64,000 nt of DNA. Source: an uncultured Anaerovibrio sp. Lineage in GTDB: Bacteria > Bacillota > Negativicutes > Selenomonadales > Selenomonadaceae. Location: assembly GCA_934203205.1 (NCBI GenBank), contig CAKPYV010000002.1, positions 1-64,000 on the forward strand, written 5' to 3'. Below, in pieces: positions 1 to 7,791 of the stretch. The translations under genes were made by a program, and so were the position numbers. The notes under the pieces were generated by a model. It made no database searches. It was not told where the DNA came from and saw only the letters and a list, made by a program, of their open reading frames with translations. Each line of letters opens with the position of its first letter. Position 1 is the stretch's first letter.

Positions 1-10
1 AATTGCATAA

Positions 11-127
11 TCCGGTGATGTTGGCTATGTGGTTCCACCTGTTCCCATTCCGAACACAGTAGTTAAGCACATAAACGTCGAAAGTACTTGCTTGGAGACG
101 AGCTGGGAGGATAGAAAATCGCCGGTT
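11..127 (+). rRNA. rrf: 5S ribosomal RNA
   Basis: The stretch has the bacterial 5S core (CCGAACACAGTAGTTAAGCAC-like loop, here at about 50-70). Its 5' end TCCGGTGA pairs with the 3' end TCGCCGG to close helix I. It is probably the last gene of an rRNA operon that begins upstream of the window. A strong terminator follows immediately, and no tRNA is seen after it. Confidence 0.95.
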
Positions 128-130
128 ACA

Positions 131-166
131 AAGAGGTTATCTGAATTAAGATAGCCTCTTTTTGTT
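131..166 (+). terminator. Terminator of the rRNA operon
   Basis: Inverted repeat AAGAGGTTATCT / AGATAGCCTCTT with a short AT loop, followed by a T run. It lies directly after the 5S gene, as expected for intrinsic termination of an rRNA operon. Confidence 0.9.
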
Positions 167-306
167 TTATGGTCACTTTTGTCAGCCAATGCTCCAATAT
201 CTATGGCAAAAGTTATGCTCTGGCTTAAATTTTTATGCAGATTTTGCTTCTATATGATAGAATATATAGGAATGTGATATTTGCTAAATGGAAGGGAGCT
301 ATTCTA

Positions 307-753
307 GTGAAATTGGTTATTGGCTGCGACCACGGCGCTTTGGAGCTGAAGGAAGCAGTAAAAAAGGTTTTGGCAGAATTTGATGATATTCAGGTAGAGG
401 ATATGGGTACATATACAGAGGCTTCTGTAGATTATCCAGACATTGCCGAGAAGGTTTGTGGCAAGATTACTGCAGGGGAGGCAGACAGAGGTATTCTGCT
501 CTGCGGCACCGGCTTGGGAATTTCTATTGCTGCTAACAAGGTTAAGGGTATCCGTGCGGCACTGTGTCATGATGTTTTCTCTGCTCGTATGTCCAGAGAG
601 CACAATGATGCAAACGTGTTGGCTATGGGTGGCCGAGTAATTGGTTTTGGCCCTGCCGGCGAGATTGTCCGCACCTGGGTTACTACTGAATTTTCCCATG
701 ATGAGCGCCATCAGCGTCGCATTGACAAGATGATGGCTTTGGCTGAGAAATAA
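307..753 (+). CDS. rpiB: Ribose-5-phosphate isomerase B (RpiB/LacAB family)
   Basis: Interconverts ribose 5-phosphate and ribulose 5-phosphate in the cytosolic pentose phosphate pathway. The 148-residue length is usual. Visible motifs are the N-terminal CDHG (Asp8-His9), the catalytic-Cys motif LLCGTG (Cys66) and EHND (His99). The longer frame can be read from 235, but GTG at 307 has a good ribosome site (GGAAGGGAG, about 291-298) and gives the family N-terminus VKLVIGCDHG, so it is the preferred start. It is followed at short distance by glyA and upp in the same direction. That rpiB-glyA-upp order is common in Firmicutes and suggests an operon supplying ribose phosphate, one-carbon units and UMP. 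Confidence 0.95.
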   Translation: MKLVIGCDHGALELKEAVKKVLAEFDDIQVEDMGTYTEASVDYPDIAEKVCGKITAGEADRGILLCGTGLGISIAANKVKGIRAALCHDVFSARMSREHNDANVLAMGGRVIGFGPAGEIVRTWVTTEFSHDERHQRRIDKMMALAEK

Positions 754-805
754 GCTATATCTAATCATATTTCTCATTTGGTAAAAAGTATCAGGAGGTA
801 TTTGT

Positions 806-2053
806 ATGGCATTGATGAATGATTTGAACACTGTAGATCCAGAAGTTTCCAAGGCAATTGACCAGGAGCTGAATCGTCAGAGAAACAAGCTGGAGCTGAT
901 TGCTTCCGAGAATATTGTCAGCAAGGCTGTTATGGCTGCTCAGGGCAGTGTCCTCACCAATAAATATGCAGAGGGCTATCCAGGCAAGCGTTACTATGGT
1001 GGTTGCGAATACGTAGATGTGGTAGAGCAGCTGGCTATTGATAGAGCTAAGGAGCTCTTTGGTGCAGGCTATGCCAATGTACAGCCTCATTCTGGTGCTC
1101 AGGCCAATATGGCAGTGTTCTTTGCCCTGTTGACTCCTGGTGATACTGTTATGGGTATGAACCTGACTGATGGCGGTCATTTGACTCATGGCTCCCCGGT
1201 TAATATGTCTGGTAAATACTTTAAAATTGTGCCATATGGCGTTAGCGAAAAGACCGAGATGCTGGATTATGATGAGATTCAGCAGATTGCCAATGAGTGC
1301 AAGCCAAAGCTGATCGTAGCCGGTGCCTCTGCCTATGCGAGAACTATTGATTTCCAGCGCATGGCTGAGATTGCTCATTCCGTAGGTGCATATCTCATGG
1401 TGGATATGGCTCACATTGCTGGTCTGGTAGCTGCAGGCCTGCATCCAAGCCCAGTTCCATATGCTGATGTAGTTACTACTACTACTCACAAGACTCTTCG
1501 CGGACCTCGTGGCGGTTTGATTCTCTGCAAGGATGAGGAGTTTGGCAAGCAGTTCAACAAGGCTATTTTCCCTGGCATTCAGGGTGGTCCTTTGATGCAT
1601 GTTATTGCTGCTAAGGCTGTTGCCTTGAAGGAGGCTTTGTCTCCTGAGTTCAAGGCATATGCTCAGCAGATTGTTAAGAATGCAAAGGCTTTGGCTGATA
1701 CCCTCCAGGCAGATGGCTTCCGCATTGTTTCCGGCGGCACTGACAACCATCTGATGCTGGTAGATTTGACCAGCAAGAATATTACCGGCAAGCTGGCTCA
1801 GAACTTGCTGGATGAGGTAGGTATTACTGCCAACAAGAATACTATTCCGTTTGAGAAGCTTAGCCCATTTGTAACCAGCGGCATCCGTTTGGGCTCTCCT
1901 GCCTTGACCACTCGTGGCTTTAAGGAGGAGGATATGGTAGAGGTTGCAAATATTATTGCTCTGGTATTGGATAATCCAGAGGATGAAAAGGCTCGTCAGG
2001 AGGCAAGCCAGCGTGTAGCTGCTCTCTGTGCAAAATATCCTCTCTACGAGTAA
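806..2053 (+). CDS. glyA: Serine hydroxymethyltransferase
   Basis: PLP enzyme converting serine plus tetrahydrofolate to glycine plus 5,10-methylene-tetrahydrofolate, the main one-carbon source. 415 residues is the normal bacterial length. The PLP-lysine motif [14 protein letters not shown] is present (Lys229), with the N-terminal SENIVS and [13 protein letters not shown] substrate motifs. The ATG at 806 follows a strong site (CAGGAGGT). It lies 52 bases after rpiB and 36 bases before upp. Codon use is strongly biased, as in highly expressed genes, which is why a long open frame also exists on the opposite strand. Confidence 0.97.
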   Translation: MALMNDLNTVDPEVSKAIDQELNRQRNKLELIASENIVSKAVMAAQGSVLTNKYAEGYPGKRYYGGCEYVDVVEQLAIDRAKELFGAGYANVQPHSGAQANMAVFFALLTPGDTVMGMNLTDGGHLTHGSPVNMSGKYFKIVPYGVSEKTEMLDYDEIQQIANECKPKLIVAGASAYARTIDFQRMAEIAHSVGAYLMVDMAHIAGLVAAGLHPSPVPYADVVTTTTHKTLRGPRGGLILCKDEEFGKQFNKAIFPGIQGGPLMHVIAAKAVALKEALSPEFKAYAQQIVKNAKALADTLQADGFRIVSGGTDNHLMLVDLTSKNITGKLAQNLLDEVGITANKNTIPFEKLSPFVTSGIRLGSPALTTRGFKEEDMVEVANIIALVLDNPEDEKARQEASQRVAALCAKYPLYE

Positions 2054-2089
2054 TTGCTTCCTGGGGGTAAGAGGTAAAAGGAGTATATA

Positions 2090-2728
2090 ATGTCTGAATT
2101 GAAAGTAAATGTTATTGACCATCCATTGATTCAGCACAAGCTGACTATGATGCGTAAAAAGGAAACTGGTACCAAGGATTTCCGCGAGCTTTTGGAGGAA
2201 ATCAGCATGCTGATGACCTACGAAATCACTAGAGATTTTCCTCTGAAGGATGTGGAGATTGAAACTCCAGTGTCTAAGTGCGTAGGCAAGGAGCTGGCTG
2301 ATACCCGCAAGGTATGCGTAGTGCCTATTCTCCGGGCAGGACTGGGGCTGCAGAGCGGTGTGGTAAATATGATTCCTGCGGCTAAGATTGGTCATATCGG
2401 TCTTTATCGTGATCCTGAGACTCTAAAGCCAGTGGAATACTACTGCAAGATGCCTAGCGATATTGCAGAGCGTACTATGCTGGTGGTAGATCCTATGCTG
2501 GCTACAGGTGGTTCTGCCGCAGCAGCTATTACCATGCTGAAGGAGAAGGGGGCCAAGAAACTGATTCTCATGTGCCTGGTAGCTGCTCCAGAGGGTGTAA
2601 AGGTTATTAACGATGAGCATCCTGATGTACCTGTATATGTAGCCTCTGTAGATGAAAAGCTGAACGAGCATGGCTATATCGTACCAGGTCTGGGAGATGC
2701 TGGTGACCGTATCTTTGGTACTCTTTAA
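2090..2728 (+). CDS. upp: Uracil phosphoribosyltransferase
   Basis: Salvages uracil with PRPP to UMP in the cytosol. At 212 residues it has the normal length. The PRPP loop is [11 protein letters not shown] (about residues 128-138), and the C-terminal uracil-binding segment ([13 protein letters not shown]) is typical. The ATG at 2090 has AAAGGAG upstream. It is the last gene of the rpiB-glyA-upp unit, which ends in a hairpin terminator about 45 bases downstream. Confidence 0.97.
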   Translation: MSELKVNVIDHPLIQHKLTMMRKKETGTKDFRELLEEISMLMTYEITRDFPLKDVEIETPVSKCVGKELADTRKVCVVPILRAGLGLQSGVVNMIPAAKIGHIGLYRDPETLKPVEYYCKMPSDIAERTMLVVDPMLATGGSAAAAITMLKEKGAKKLILMCLVAAPEGVKVINDEHPDVPVYVASVDEKLNEHGYIVPGLGDAGDRIFGTL

Positions 2729-2770
2729 TTAGTACAAAAATATCTTGGCATAGCCGAGGAAATAAAAATA

Positions 2771-2816
2771 CCACGACAAATTGGACTGTAGAGCCAGTTT
2801 GTCGTGGTTTTTATTT
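2771..2816 (+). terminator. Terminator after upp
   Basis: CCACGACAAATTGG pairs with CCAGTTTGTCGTGG (one G-U) around a short loop, then a T-rich tail. It closes the rpiB-glyA-upp unit. Confidence 0.85.
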
Positions 2817-2840
2817 TTGCATAAACAATAAAAAATAATC

Positions 2841-2869
2841 TATTATTTTAGATTAATTTGTGGTACAAT
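2841..2869 (+). promoter_or_regulatory. Putative extended -10 promoter of the alcohol dehydrogenase gene
   Basis: TGGTACAAT at 2861-2869 is an extended -10 (TGn plus TACAAT). The hexamer 17 bases upstream (TATTAT) is a poor -35. It lies between the upp terminator and the next gene, leaving a leader of about 90 bases. Confidence 0.4.
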
Positions 2870-2965
2870 CAGAGTATATGAATGGAGGATTTGCCTCTGG
2901 CAATGAGGGTAATGGGCAGGGGAGTCCTTGATAGGCAATGCAATGTAATAATAGGAGGGGTTTTT

Positions 2966-4150
2966 ATGCAGAGTTTTGAGTACTATAGCCCAACGGAGAT
3001 TGTTTTTGGCAAGGGGGCTGAAAGCAAGACTGCAGATAAAATTAAAAAGCATGGGGGCAGCCGAGTGTTCATCGTTTACGGTGGTGGCAGTGTAGTGAGA
3101 AGTGGTTTGCTGGCCAAGCTGCAAAATCAGTTGGATGCAGCCGGTCTGCCTTATGATTCCATGGGGGGCGTGCAGCCAAATCCTTTGATGTCCAAGGCTA
3201 GAGAGGGTATTCAGCAGGCTTTGGATTTTAAGGCAGATTTTATACTGGGGGTAGGCGGCGGCAGTGTGCTGGATACAGCCAAGGCTATTGCTCATGGTAT
3301 TGCAACTCCAGAGGTGGATATCTGGGAGTATTGGAGTGGCAGACAGCCTATTACCAAGACTACGCCTGTGGGAGCGGTGCTGACCATTTCTGCTGCTGGT
3401 AGTGAAACCAGCAATTCAGCGGTGTTGACCAATGATGAAATAGGCAAGAAATGTGGTACCAATACAGATTTGAATCGGCCTAAATTTGCTATTATGAATC
3501 CAGAGCTGACCTATACTCTGCCTCCTTATCAGATTGCTTGTGGTACCGCAGATATTATCATGCATACCTTGGAACGGTATATGACTCATACTGAGGGCAA
3601 TAATTTTACCGATAGGGTGGCTGAGGAATTGATTAAGAACGTGATGAAGTTCGGTCGCAAGGCCTTGGCTAACCGCAAGGACTATGAGGCCATGAGCGAG
3701 CTAATGTGGTGTGGCAGTGTGTCCCATACTGGCTTTACTGGCTTAGGAAGAACCATGGATTTTGCCGCTCATAAGCTGGGTCATGAGCTGGGGGGCAAAT
3801 TCAATATTACCCATGGTGCGTCTTTGACCATTATGTGGCCTGCTTGGGCTAAACATGTATATATGGACAAGCCAGAGCGTTTTGCTCAATATGCAGAAAA
3901 GGTTTGGGGGGTTACTTCCGGTACAGTGGAGGAAAGAGCTAGAGCTGGCATCCGCATGAATGAGGAATTTTTCAAAAATGAACTGGGCCTGCCAACCTGC
4001 TTCTCTGACTCTGAAATCGGGGTACAGGATGAGTCTGTGCTGGAGTATTTGGCTAATATGTGTACTGCTAATGGTACCAAGAAGGTAGCCACCTTCCGGC
4101 CAATAGACTATGAAAATGCTTTGGCCATTTACAAGCTGGCAAATAGATAA
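2966..4150 (+). CDS. Iron-containing alcohol dehydrogenase (YqhD/butanol dehydrogenase type)
   Basis: Group III NAD(P)H-dependent alcohol dehydrogenase, probably reducing aldehydes to alcohols. A frame opens at 2882, but ATG at 2966 follows ATAGGAGGGG and gives the usual N-terminus (MQSFEYYSPTEIVFGKG), so 394 residues are annotated. The nucleotide-binding GVGGGSVLDTAKAIA motif is present. So are the metal-binding Asp and His residues in GTADIIMH, AAHKLGHELGG and NITHGASL. The length matches E. coli YqhD and clostridial BdhA. It has its own weak promoter and a terminator after it, so it is probably monocistronic. The exact substrate cannot be told. Confidence 0.9.
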   Translation: MQSFEYYSPTEIVFGKGAESKTADKIKKHGGSRVFIVYGGGSVVRSGLLAKLQNQLDAAGLPYDSMGGVQPNPLMSKAREGIQQALDFKADFILGVGGGSVLDTAKAIAHGIATPEVDIWEYWSGRQPITKTTPVGAVLTISAAGSETSNSAVLTNDEIGKKCGTNTDLNRPKFAIMNPELTYTLPPYQIACGTADIIMHTLERYMTHTEGNNFTDRVAEELIKNVMKFGRKALANRKDYEAMSELMWCGSVSHTGFTGLGRTMDFAAHKLGHELGGKFNITHGASLTIMWPAWAKHVYMDKPERFAQYAEKVWGVTSGTVEERARAGIRMNEEFFKNELGLPTCFSDSEIGVQDESVLEYLANMCTANGTKKVATFRPIDYENALAIYKLANR

Positions 4151-4165
4151 TTTAGGCTGAAATTA

Positions 4166-4206
4166 AAAGGCTGAGGAGAAGGACAAATCTCCCCAGCCTT
4201 TTGTTA
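4166..4206 (+). terminator. Terminator after the alcohol dehydrogenase
   Basis: GGCTGAGGAGA pairs with TCTCCCCAGCC (one mismatch), followed by TTTTGTT. Confidence 0.8.
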
Positions 4207-4234
4207 TAGGCAAATTACTACGCAATGGCTTTCT

Positions 4235-4315
4235 TTGAAGTACTTCAAGATGTTATTGAAGTTAATTTGAAGTATACATTGAAGTTGATTTGAAGTATAA
4301 TAGTAATAACTTCAA
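4235..4315 (+). promoter_or_regulatory. Phased TTGAAGT repeat array overlapping the promoter of the AlbA-type gene
   Basis: TTGAAGT occurs at 4235, 4256, 4267, 4279 and 4290, and inverted (ACTTCAA) at 4242 and 4309. The first pair forms the perfect palindrome TTGAAGTACTTCAA. The direct copies are 11-12 bases apart (21 for the first), so they face the same side of the helix. A perfect -10 box TATAAT (4296-4301) touches the last direct copy, so a protein bound here would block or reshape the promoter. The gene 15 bases downstream ends in a likely winged-helix domain and is the obvious candidate binder (inference). Confidence 0.7.
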
Positions 4316-4329
4316 ATAGGGAAATAGAG

Positions 4330-5778
4330 GTGATTTTTGTGCAGTTAGAGGAATTAACAGGAAAGGTTATGCTTGAGAGTGATAGAACAGAGTACAAGGG
4401 ACGGCTAAACCGGCAGGATGTTGTTGGCTGGCTCAAGACTGTTGCAGGGTTTGCTAATGCAGATGGTGGTGTTTTTTATATTGGTGTTGAAGATAAAAGC
4501 CATAAATTATTGGGGTTTGAAAGAGCAGAGGCGGATAAAGAGCGGAATTTTTTCAATAATCAGGTTAATGAACATCTAATACCAAGGCCATTTTTTGAAA
4601 TAGAATTTCTATCCTATGAGCTGCATGGCAAGGAACTTTTTATTATTAGGATTTCTGTGAAGAAGTCCCCGGTGCGTCCAATTATTTTAAAATACAAAGG
4701 TATACCATCCATTTTTATGCGAAGAAACGGTTTTACAGATGGGGCGACTTATGAGGAAATTCGTCAGATGAGTATAGCCAGTGAAAATGCATCCTATGAT
4801 TCCTTTTTTTCAGATAAAAAATATGATGGCAAAGATTTCCTTAAACTAAAGGAATTTTATGCAAGTCACAATGGGGGAAAAGTCTTGTCAGATAAGGCTT
4901 TGTGTTCCATGGGATTCTTTGATGCTGAAGGGAGATTGGCCAATGGGGCAGTTTTGTTTTCTGATACCTACCAAGACACCAAGACATCAATGACTTGCTC
5001 GGTATTTTCTGGCATAAATAAGGGCAGTGAACGAATTGTAGCCATAAATCATTTTCAGGGAAATATTATTGATTCAATTAACTATGCTTGTGAATTTGTT
5101 TTGCAAAGAATGAATTATGGGATTTTAAAATTGGAGGATCGTAGAGTTAATCAACCAGCCTATCCCAAGCGTGCCTTGTTAGAAGGGGTGGTAAATGCTA
5201 TTGCACATCGGGATTATTTCATGGATGGTTCACAAATCCAGATTGACATGTTTAGTGATAGACTGGAAATATCTTCACCAGGGAGTTTTTATCAAGGGGC
5301 ACCAATCGAAAAAACATATGAACTTTCTTCCATAATCTCCAAGCGACGCAATGAACTTATCTGCGGTGTGCTGGTTATGTGTAATGTAATGGAAGCTGCT
5401 GGTACAGGATTCGATAAAATTGCAGATGAATATGCTTCTGCTGATTCACTGCATAAGCCATATATTTTTTCCGCTTCTGATCATTTCACTCTGGTATTGC
5501 CTGATTTGACGTATATGGCAGGCGTATCTGCTCCAGGTGAAGCCATAGAATATGCACCTGTTTCCAACGAAACAAAGTATGATAGAACTATATTGGCCTT
5601 TTGTTTGAATAGTTCTCATAGCGTTGCTGAAATAGCTTCGCGGTTAAATATTAGTGACTCCTCGTATTTTCGCAAGAAGGTACTGGGAAATTTGGTGCAA
5701 CAGGGCCATCTGAAGGAAGGAAAAAAAGGTCGGAAAAAAATATATACATCAGATCCAGAGCTGGTACGCCTAGGGTGA
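4330..5778 (+). CDS. AlbA_2/Schlafen-type ATP-binding putative transcriptional regulator
   Basis: 482 residues in three parts. First is an N-terminal AlbA_2 domain (about residues 15-130, with ESDRTEYKGR and GFANADGGVFYIGVED). Next is a HATPase_c_4-like ATP-binding domain (about 270-390, with VVNAIAHRDYF and GTGFDKI). Last is a C-terminal winged-helix-like segment (about 430-480, SVAEIASRLNISDSS then a basic KEGKKGRKK). Such proteins are annotated as putative DNA-binding regulators or RNA-processing-like proteins, and the true biochemical role is mostly unknown. GTG at 4330 or GTG at 4339 could be the start, and both have a purine-rich site. The TTGAAGT array directly upstream suggests autoregulation. 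The gene is alone and its composition is slightly more AT-rich than the neighbours, consistent with acquired DNA. Confidence 0.8.
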   Translation: MIFVQLEELTGKVMLESDRTEYKGRLNRQDVVGWLKTVAGFANADGGVFYIGVEDKSHKLLGFERAEADKERNFFNNQVNEHLIPRPFFEIEFLSYELHGKELFIIRISVKKSPVRPIILKYKGIPSIFMRRNGFTDGATYEEIRQMSIASENASYDSFFSDKKYDGKDFLKLKEFYASHNGGKVLSDKALCSMGFFDAEGRLANGAVLFSDTYQDTKTSMTCSVFSGINKGSERIVAINHFQGNIIDSINYACEFVLQRMNYGILKLEDRRVNQPAYPKRALLEGVVNAIAHRDYFMDGSQIQIDMFSDRLEISSPGSFYQGAPIEKTYELSSIISKRRNELICGVLVMCNVMEAAGTGFDKIADEYASADSLHKPYIFSASDHFTLVLPDLTYMAGVSAPGEAIEYAPVSNETKYDRTILAFCLNSSHSVAEIASRLNISDSSYFRKKVLGNLVQQGHLKEGKKGRKKIYTSDPELVRLG

Positions 5779-5800
5779 AGTTGTCCTATGCTATTTTGAT

Positions 5801-5828
5801 TTGCAGATAAGGGTATATATGCTATAAT
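5801..5828 (+). promoter_or_regulatory. Extended -10 promoter, plus strand, of the toxin-antitoxin-like locus
   Basis: TTGCAG (5801-5806), a 16-base spacer, then TGCTATAAT with the -10 at 5823-5828. It faces an equally strong promoter on the other strand about 140 bases away, so the two transcripts converge. Confidence 0.6.
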
Positions 5829-5848
5829 AACCATGCAGGAGGGGTATA

Positions 5849-5911
5849 TTGCAATCAAAGCATAAGAAAAACCGCCAAAGCTTCGGAACGGTAATGGCGG
5901 TTTTCTTATGA
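5849..5911 (+). CDS. Very short basic peptide, possible remnant of a type I toxin
   Basis: A TTG codon sits 6 bases after AGGAGG (5837-5842) and opens 20 codons that read LQSKHKKNRQ and end in VMAVFL. Small type I toxins of Firmicutes have a hydrophobic helix followed by a lysine-rich end, and the end overlaps a hairpin shared with an antisense RNA. Here the basic end and hairpin are present but no hydrophobic helix lies between ribosome site and tail. This may be a deletion derivative, or the peptide may not be made at all. The assignment is inferred from layout only. Confidence 0.3.
   Translation: MQSKHKKNRQSFGTVMAVFL
5862..5910. terminator. Bidirectional terminator between two convergent promoters
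   Basis: CATAAGAAAAACCGCCA pairs with TGGCGGTTTTCTTATG (one bulge) across about 16 bases of loop. Both strands show GGCGG followed by T-rich sequence, so it can stop transcripts from both sides. Confidence 0.75.
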
Positions 5912-5956
5912 ATATGCTATTTCTTTTGGGGCAACCGTCTATCGGTGCTCCTCTTG
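5864..5956 (-). ncRNA. Putative antisense RNA (antitoxin-like) of the type I-like locus
   Basis: A minus-strand promoter (5962-5988) should start an RNA near 5956 that runs through a small hairpin (GCACCG / CGGTTGC, about 5931-5950) into the bidirectional terminator. It would overlap the 3' part of the plus-strand transcript. This is the RatA-like arrangement of type I toxin-antitoxin pairs. No expression evidence is available from sequence alone. Confidence 0.4.
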
Positions 5957-5961
5957 TTTTT

Positions 5962-5988
5962 ATTATAGCATTTTTTGTATGTAAGCAA
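5962..5988 (-). promoter_or_regulatory. Extended -10 promoter, minus strand, for the antisense RNA
   Basis: Read on the minus strand: TTGCTT (5983-5988), a 15-base spacer, and TGCTATAAT with the -10 at 5962-5967. The extended -10 is identical to that of the opposing promoter. Confidence 0.55.
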
Positions 5989-6030
5989 AGAAGTTTTTGG
6001 ATTGTGAGGAAATGAGGCGTTTTATATTAC

Positions 6031-6486
6031 ATGGGGCAGGAATATATTATTATGCTGGCAATTTTGATTTGCGGCGTAGTGGGGCATAATATGTCGGTGG
6101 CCTATGCGGCTGGAGCAGTTATCTTGCTGAAGGTGTTAGGGCTGAATCAGGTTATAGCGATATTGGGAGACAAGGGTGTTAGCTGGGGAATTATTCTGCT
6201 GACGGCGGCGATTTTTGTACCTATTGCTACAGGGAAGATTACCTGGGCGGATATCTTGCATTGCTTTCAGAGTCCAGTGGGCATTGTTTCCTTGATTGTA
6301 GGTGCCGGCGTGGCGATTTTTGGCTACTTGGGAGTAGATTATATGAAAGCCTCTCCAGAGGTGGCTACAGCCTTGATTATCGGTACCATGATAGGCGTAT
6401 TTTTCTTCCGGGGAGTGCCTGTAGGGCCATTAATTGCCTCCGGTGTGGTATATGTGGTAATGACTATCTGGCAGAAATTGTCTTGA
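6031..6486 (+). CDS. DUF441 family membrane protein (YtwI-like)
   Basis: A 151-residue, very hydrophobic protein with four likely membrane spans and the family pattern (KVLGLNQVI, KGVSWGIILLTAAIFVPIATGKI, GVPVGPLIASGVVY). DUF441 proteins are conserved in Firmicutes and have no established function. ATG at 6031 is chosen because it gives the family N-terminus; the ribosome site is weak and distant (GAGGCG). It stands alone between the antisense locus and a terminator. Confidence 0.85.
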   Translation: MGQEYIIMLAILICGVVGHNMSVAYAAGAVILLKVLGLNQVIAILGDKGVSWGIILLTAAIFVPIATGKITWADILHCFQSPVGIVSLIVGAGVAIFGYLGVDYMKASPEVATALIIGTMIGVFFFRGVPVGPLIASGVVYVVMTIWQKLS

Positions 6487-6514
6487 AAAAGTGTTAATTA
6501 ATATAGTTAGAAGG

Positions 6515-6551
6515 GGCTGGTTCTGAATGTATTTGGAACCAGCCTTTTTGT
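6515..6551 (+). terminator. Terminator after the DUF441 gene
   Basis: GGCTGGTTC pairs with GGAACCAGCC, followed by TTTTTG. Confidence 0.85.
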
Positions 6552-6629
6552 TGTGTTATAATATTTTGTTGTAAATAGAAAACAAATTTGACAAAGTTTT
6601 TAATATGGGTTTTCACAGGAGTGATATTG

Positions 6630-7739
6630 ATGTCAGAGGTAGATGTGGAGAAGGTAAAGAGTCAGCTGCAGCAGGAGTTTCTGGAGCTGGTGGCTATAGA
6701 TTCCCCTAGCTGGGGAGAGGCTGCAATGGCTGTGGTGATAAGAAAAAAGCTGGAGGCTTTGGGCTTTCAGGTAATAGAGGATAAGGTACATAATCTTTAT
6801 GGCTATTTGCCGGGACAGCTGGACAAGGAGCCAGTGCTGTTTTCTGCTCATATGGATACGGTGGAGCCAGCCAAGGGGAAGGAAGCTATCTGCGAAGCTG
6901 ATGGTACCATTCGTTCCGCTGGTAAGGCTGTTTTAGGGGCAGATTGTCTATCTGGCCTGGTGGAGATACTGCAGGGGATTCGCCTAGTACAGCAGTCTGG
7001 CAAGGCGCATAGACCTGTGGAGGTGCTGATATCTGTAGCAGAAGAAATTTATTGTCAGGGAGTCAGTCTTTTTGATTTTGCCCAAATCAAGGCCAAGGAT
7101 TCCTATGTGCTGGATTTAAGCGGCCCTGTAGGCAGCGCTGCCAGACGGGCACCAAGTCTGGTATCCTTTGTGGGAACAGTTAAGGGGCGGGCGGCTCATT
7201 CTGGTATGGAACCAGAAAAAGGCATAAATGCTATTGCCATTATGGCCAAGGTTTTATCCCGTCTGCCTCAGGGACATTTGGATGAGGAAACCACCTGCAA
7301 TGTTGGCCTGATTCAGGGAGGCCAGATGATAAATATTGTGCCGGATTCCTGTACCATTCAGGGCGAGGTGCGAGGCTACAATCATGAGAAGGTTATGTCT
7401 GTGGTGGAGGATATTGACAGGTTATTAACCCAGCAGGCCAATAGCAATGGTGCCAAGGATAGTTTTGAGTACAAGATTCACATTCATAGCTATGCTACCC
7501 AGATGGATTCTACAGTGGTGCAACGCTTCCAGCAGGCCTGTCAGCAGTTGGGATTGGCGGGAGAGCTGACGGAAACCTTTGGGGGCAGTGACCAGAATCC
7601 TCTTTCTCAGCATGGGATTCAGGGGATTGTGTTGTCTAATGGCATGTACAAGATGCATACCACCAGTGAATATACTACGGTAGAGGATTTGTGGCAGGGA
7701 AGCAGGTTGGTGGAGGCTTTAGTCCTGTCACCAGTGTGA
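6630..7739 (+). CDS. M20 family zinc peptidase, peptidase T-like
   Basis: Cytosolic metallopeptidase of the M20 clan, closest in layout to the PepT-like group. A frame opens at 6588, but ATG at 6630 has AGGAG eight bases upstream and gives 369 residues. The di-zinc site reads SAHMDTV (His74, Asp76), GADCLSG (bridging Asp105), VAEEI (Glu138 base, Glu139) and VLDLSG (Asp162), with the final His in KMHTTSEYTT near the end. The usual GADDKSG motif has Cys in place of the second Asp, which is uncommon. A dimerisation domain (KGRAAHSGMEPEKGINAI) is inserted in the normal place. The substrate is probably a small peptide or N-acyl amino acid. The C39-like gene follows about 50 bases on. Confidence 0.85.
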   Translation: MSEVDVEKVKSQLQQEFLELVAIDSPSWGEAAMAVVIRKKLEALGFQVIEDKVHNLYGYLPGQLDKEPVLFSAHMDTVEPAKGKEAICEADGTIRSAGKAVLGADCLSGLVEILQGIRLVQQSGKAHRPVEVLISVAEEIYCQGVSLFDFAQIKAKDSYVLDLSGPVGSAARRAPSLVSFVGTVKGRAAHSGMEPEKGINAIAIMAKVLSRLPQGHLDEETTCNVGLIQGGQMINIVPDSCTIQGEVRGYNHEKVMSVVEDIDRLLTQQANSNGAKDSFEYKIHIHSYATQMDSTVVQRFQQACQQLGLAGELTETFGGSDQNPLSQHGIQGIVLSNGMYKMHTTSEYTTVEDLWQGSRLVEALVLSPV

Positions 7740-7791
7740 TGGTTCACAAGTGGATGGATGATATTTTTCAGTAATCATAAAGAGGTAGTAT

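Noticed and set aside
791..2395. A 534-codon minus-strand frame across glyA and upp
   Set aside because: It spans two convincing plus-strand genes and their gap, with no promoter or ribosome site; a shadow frame.
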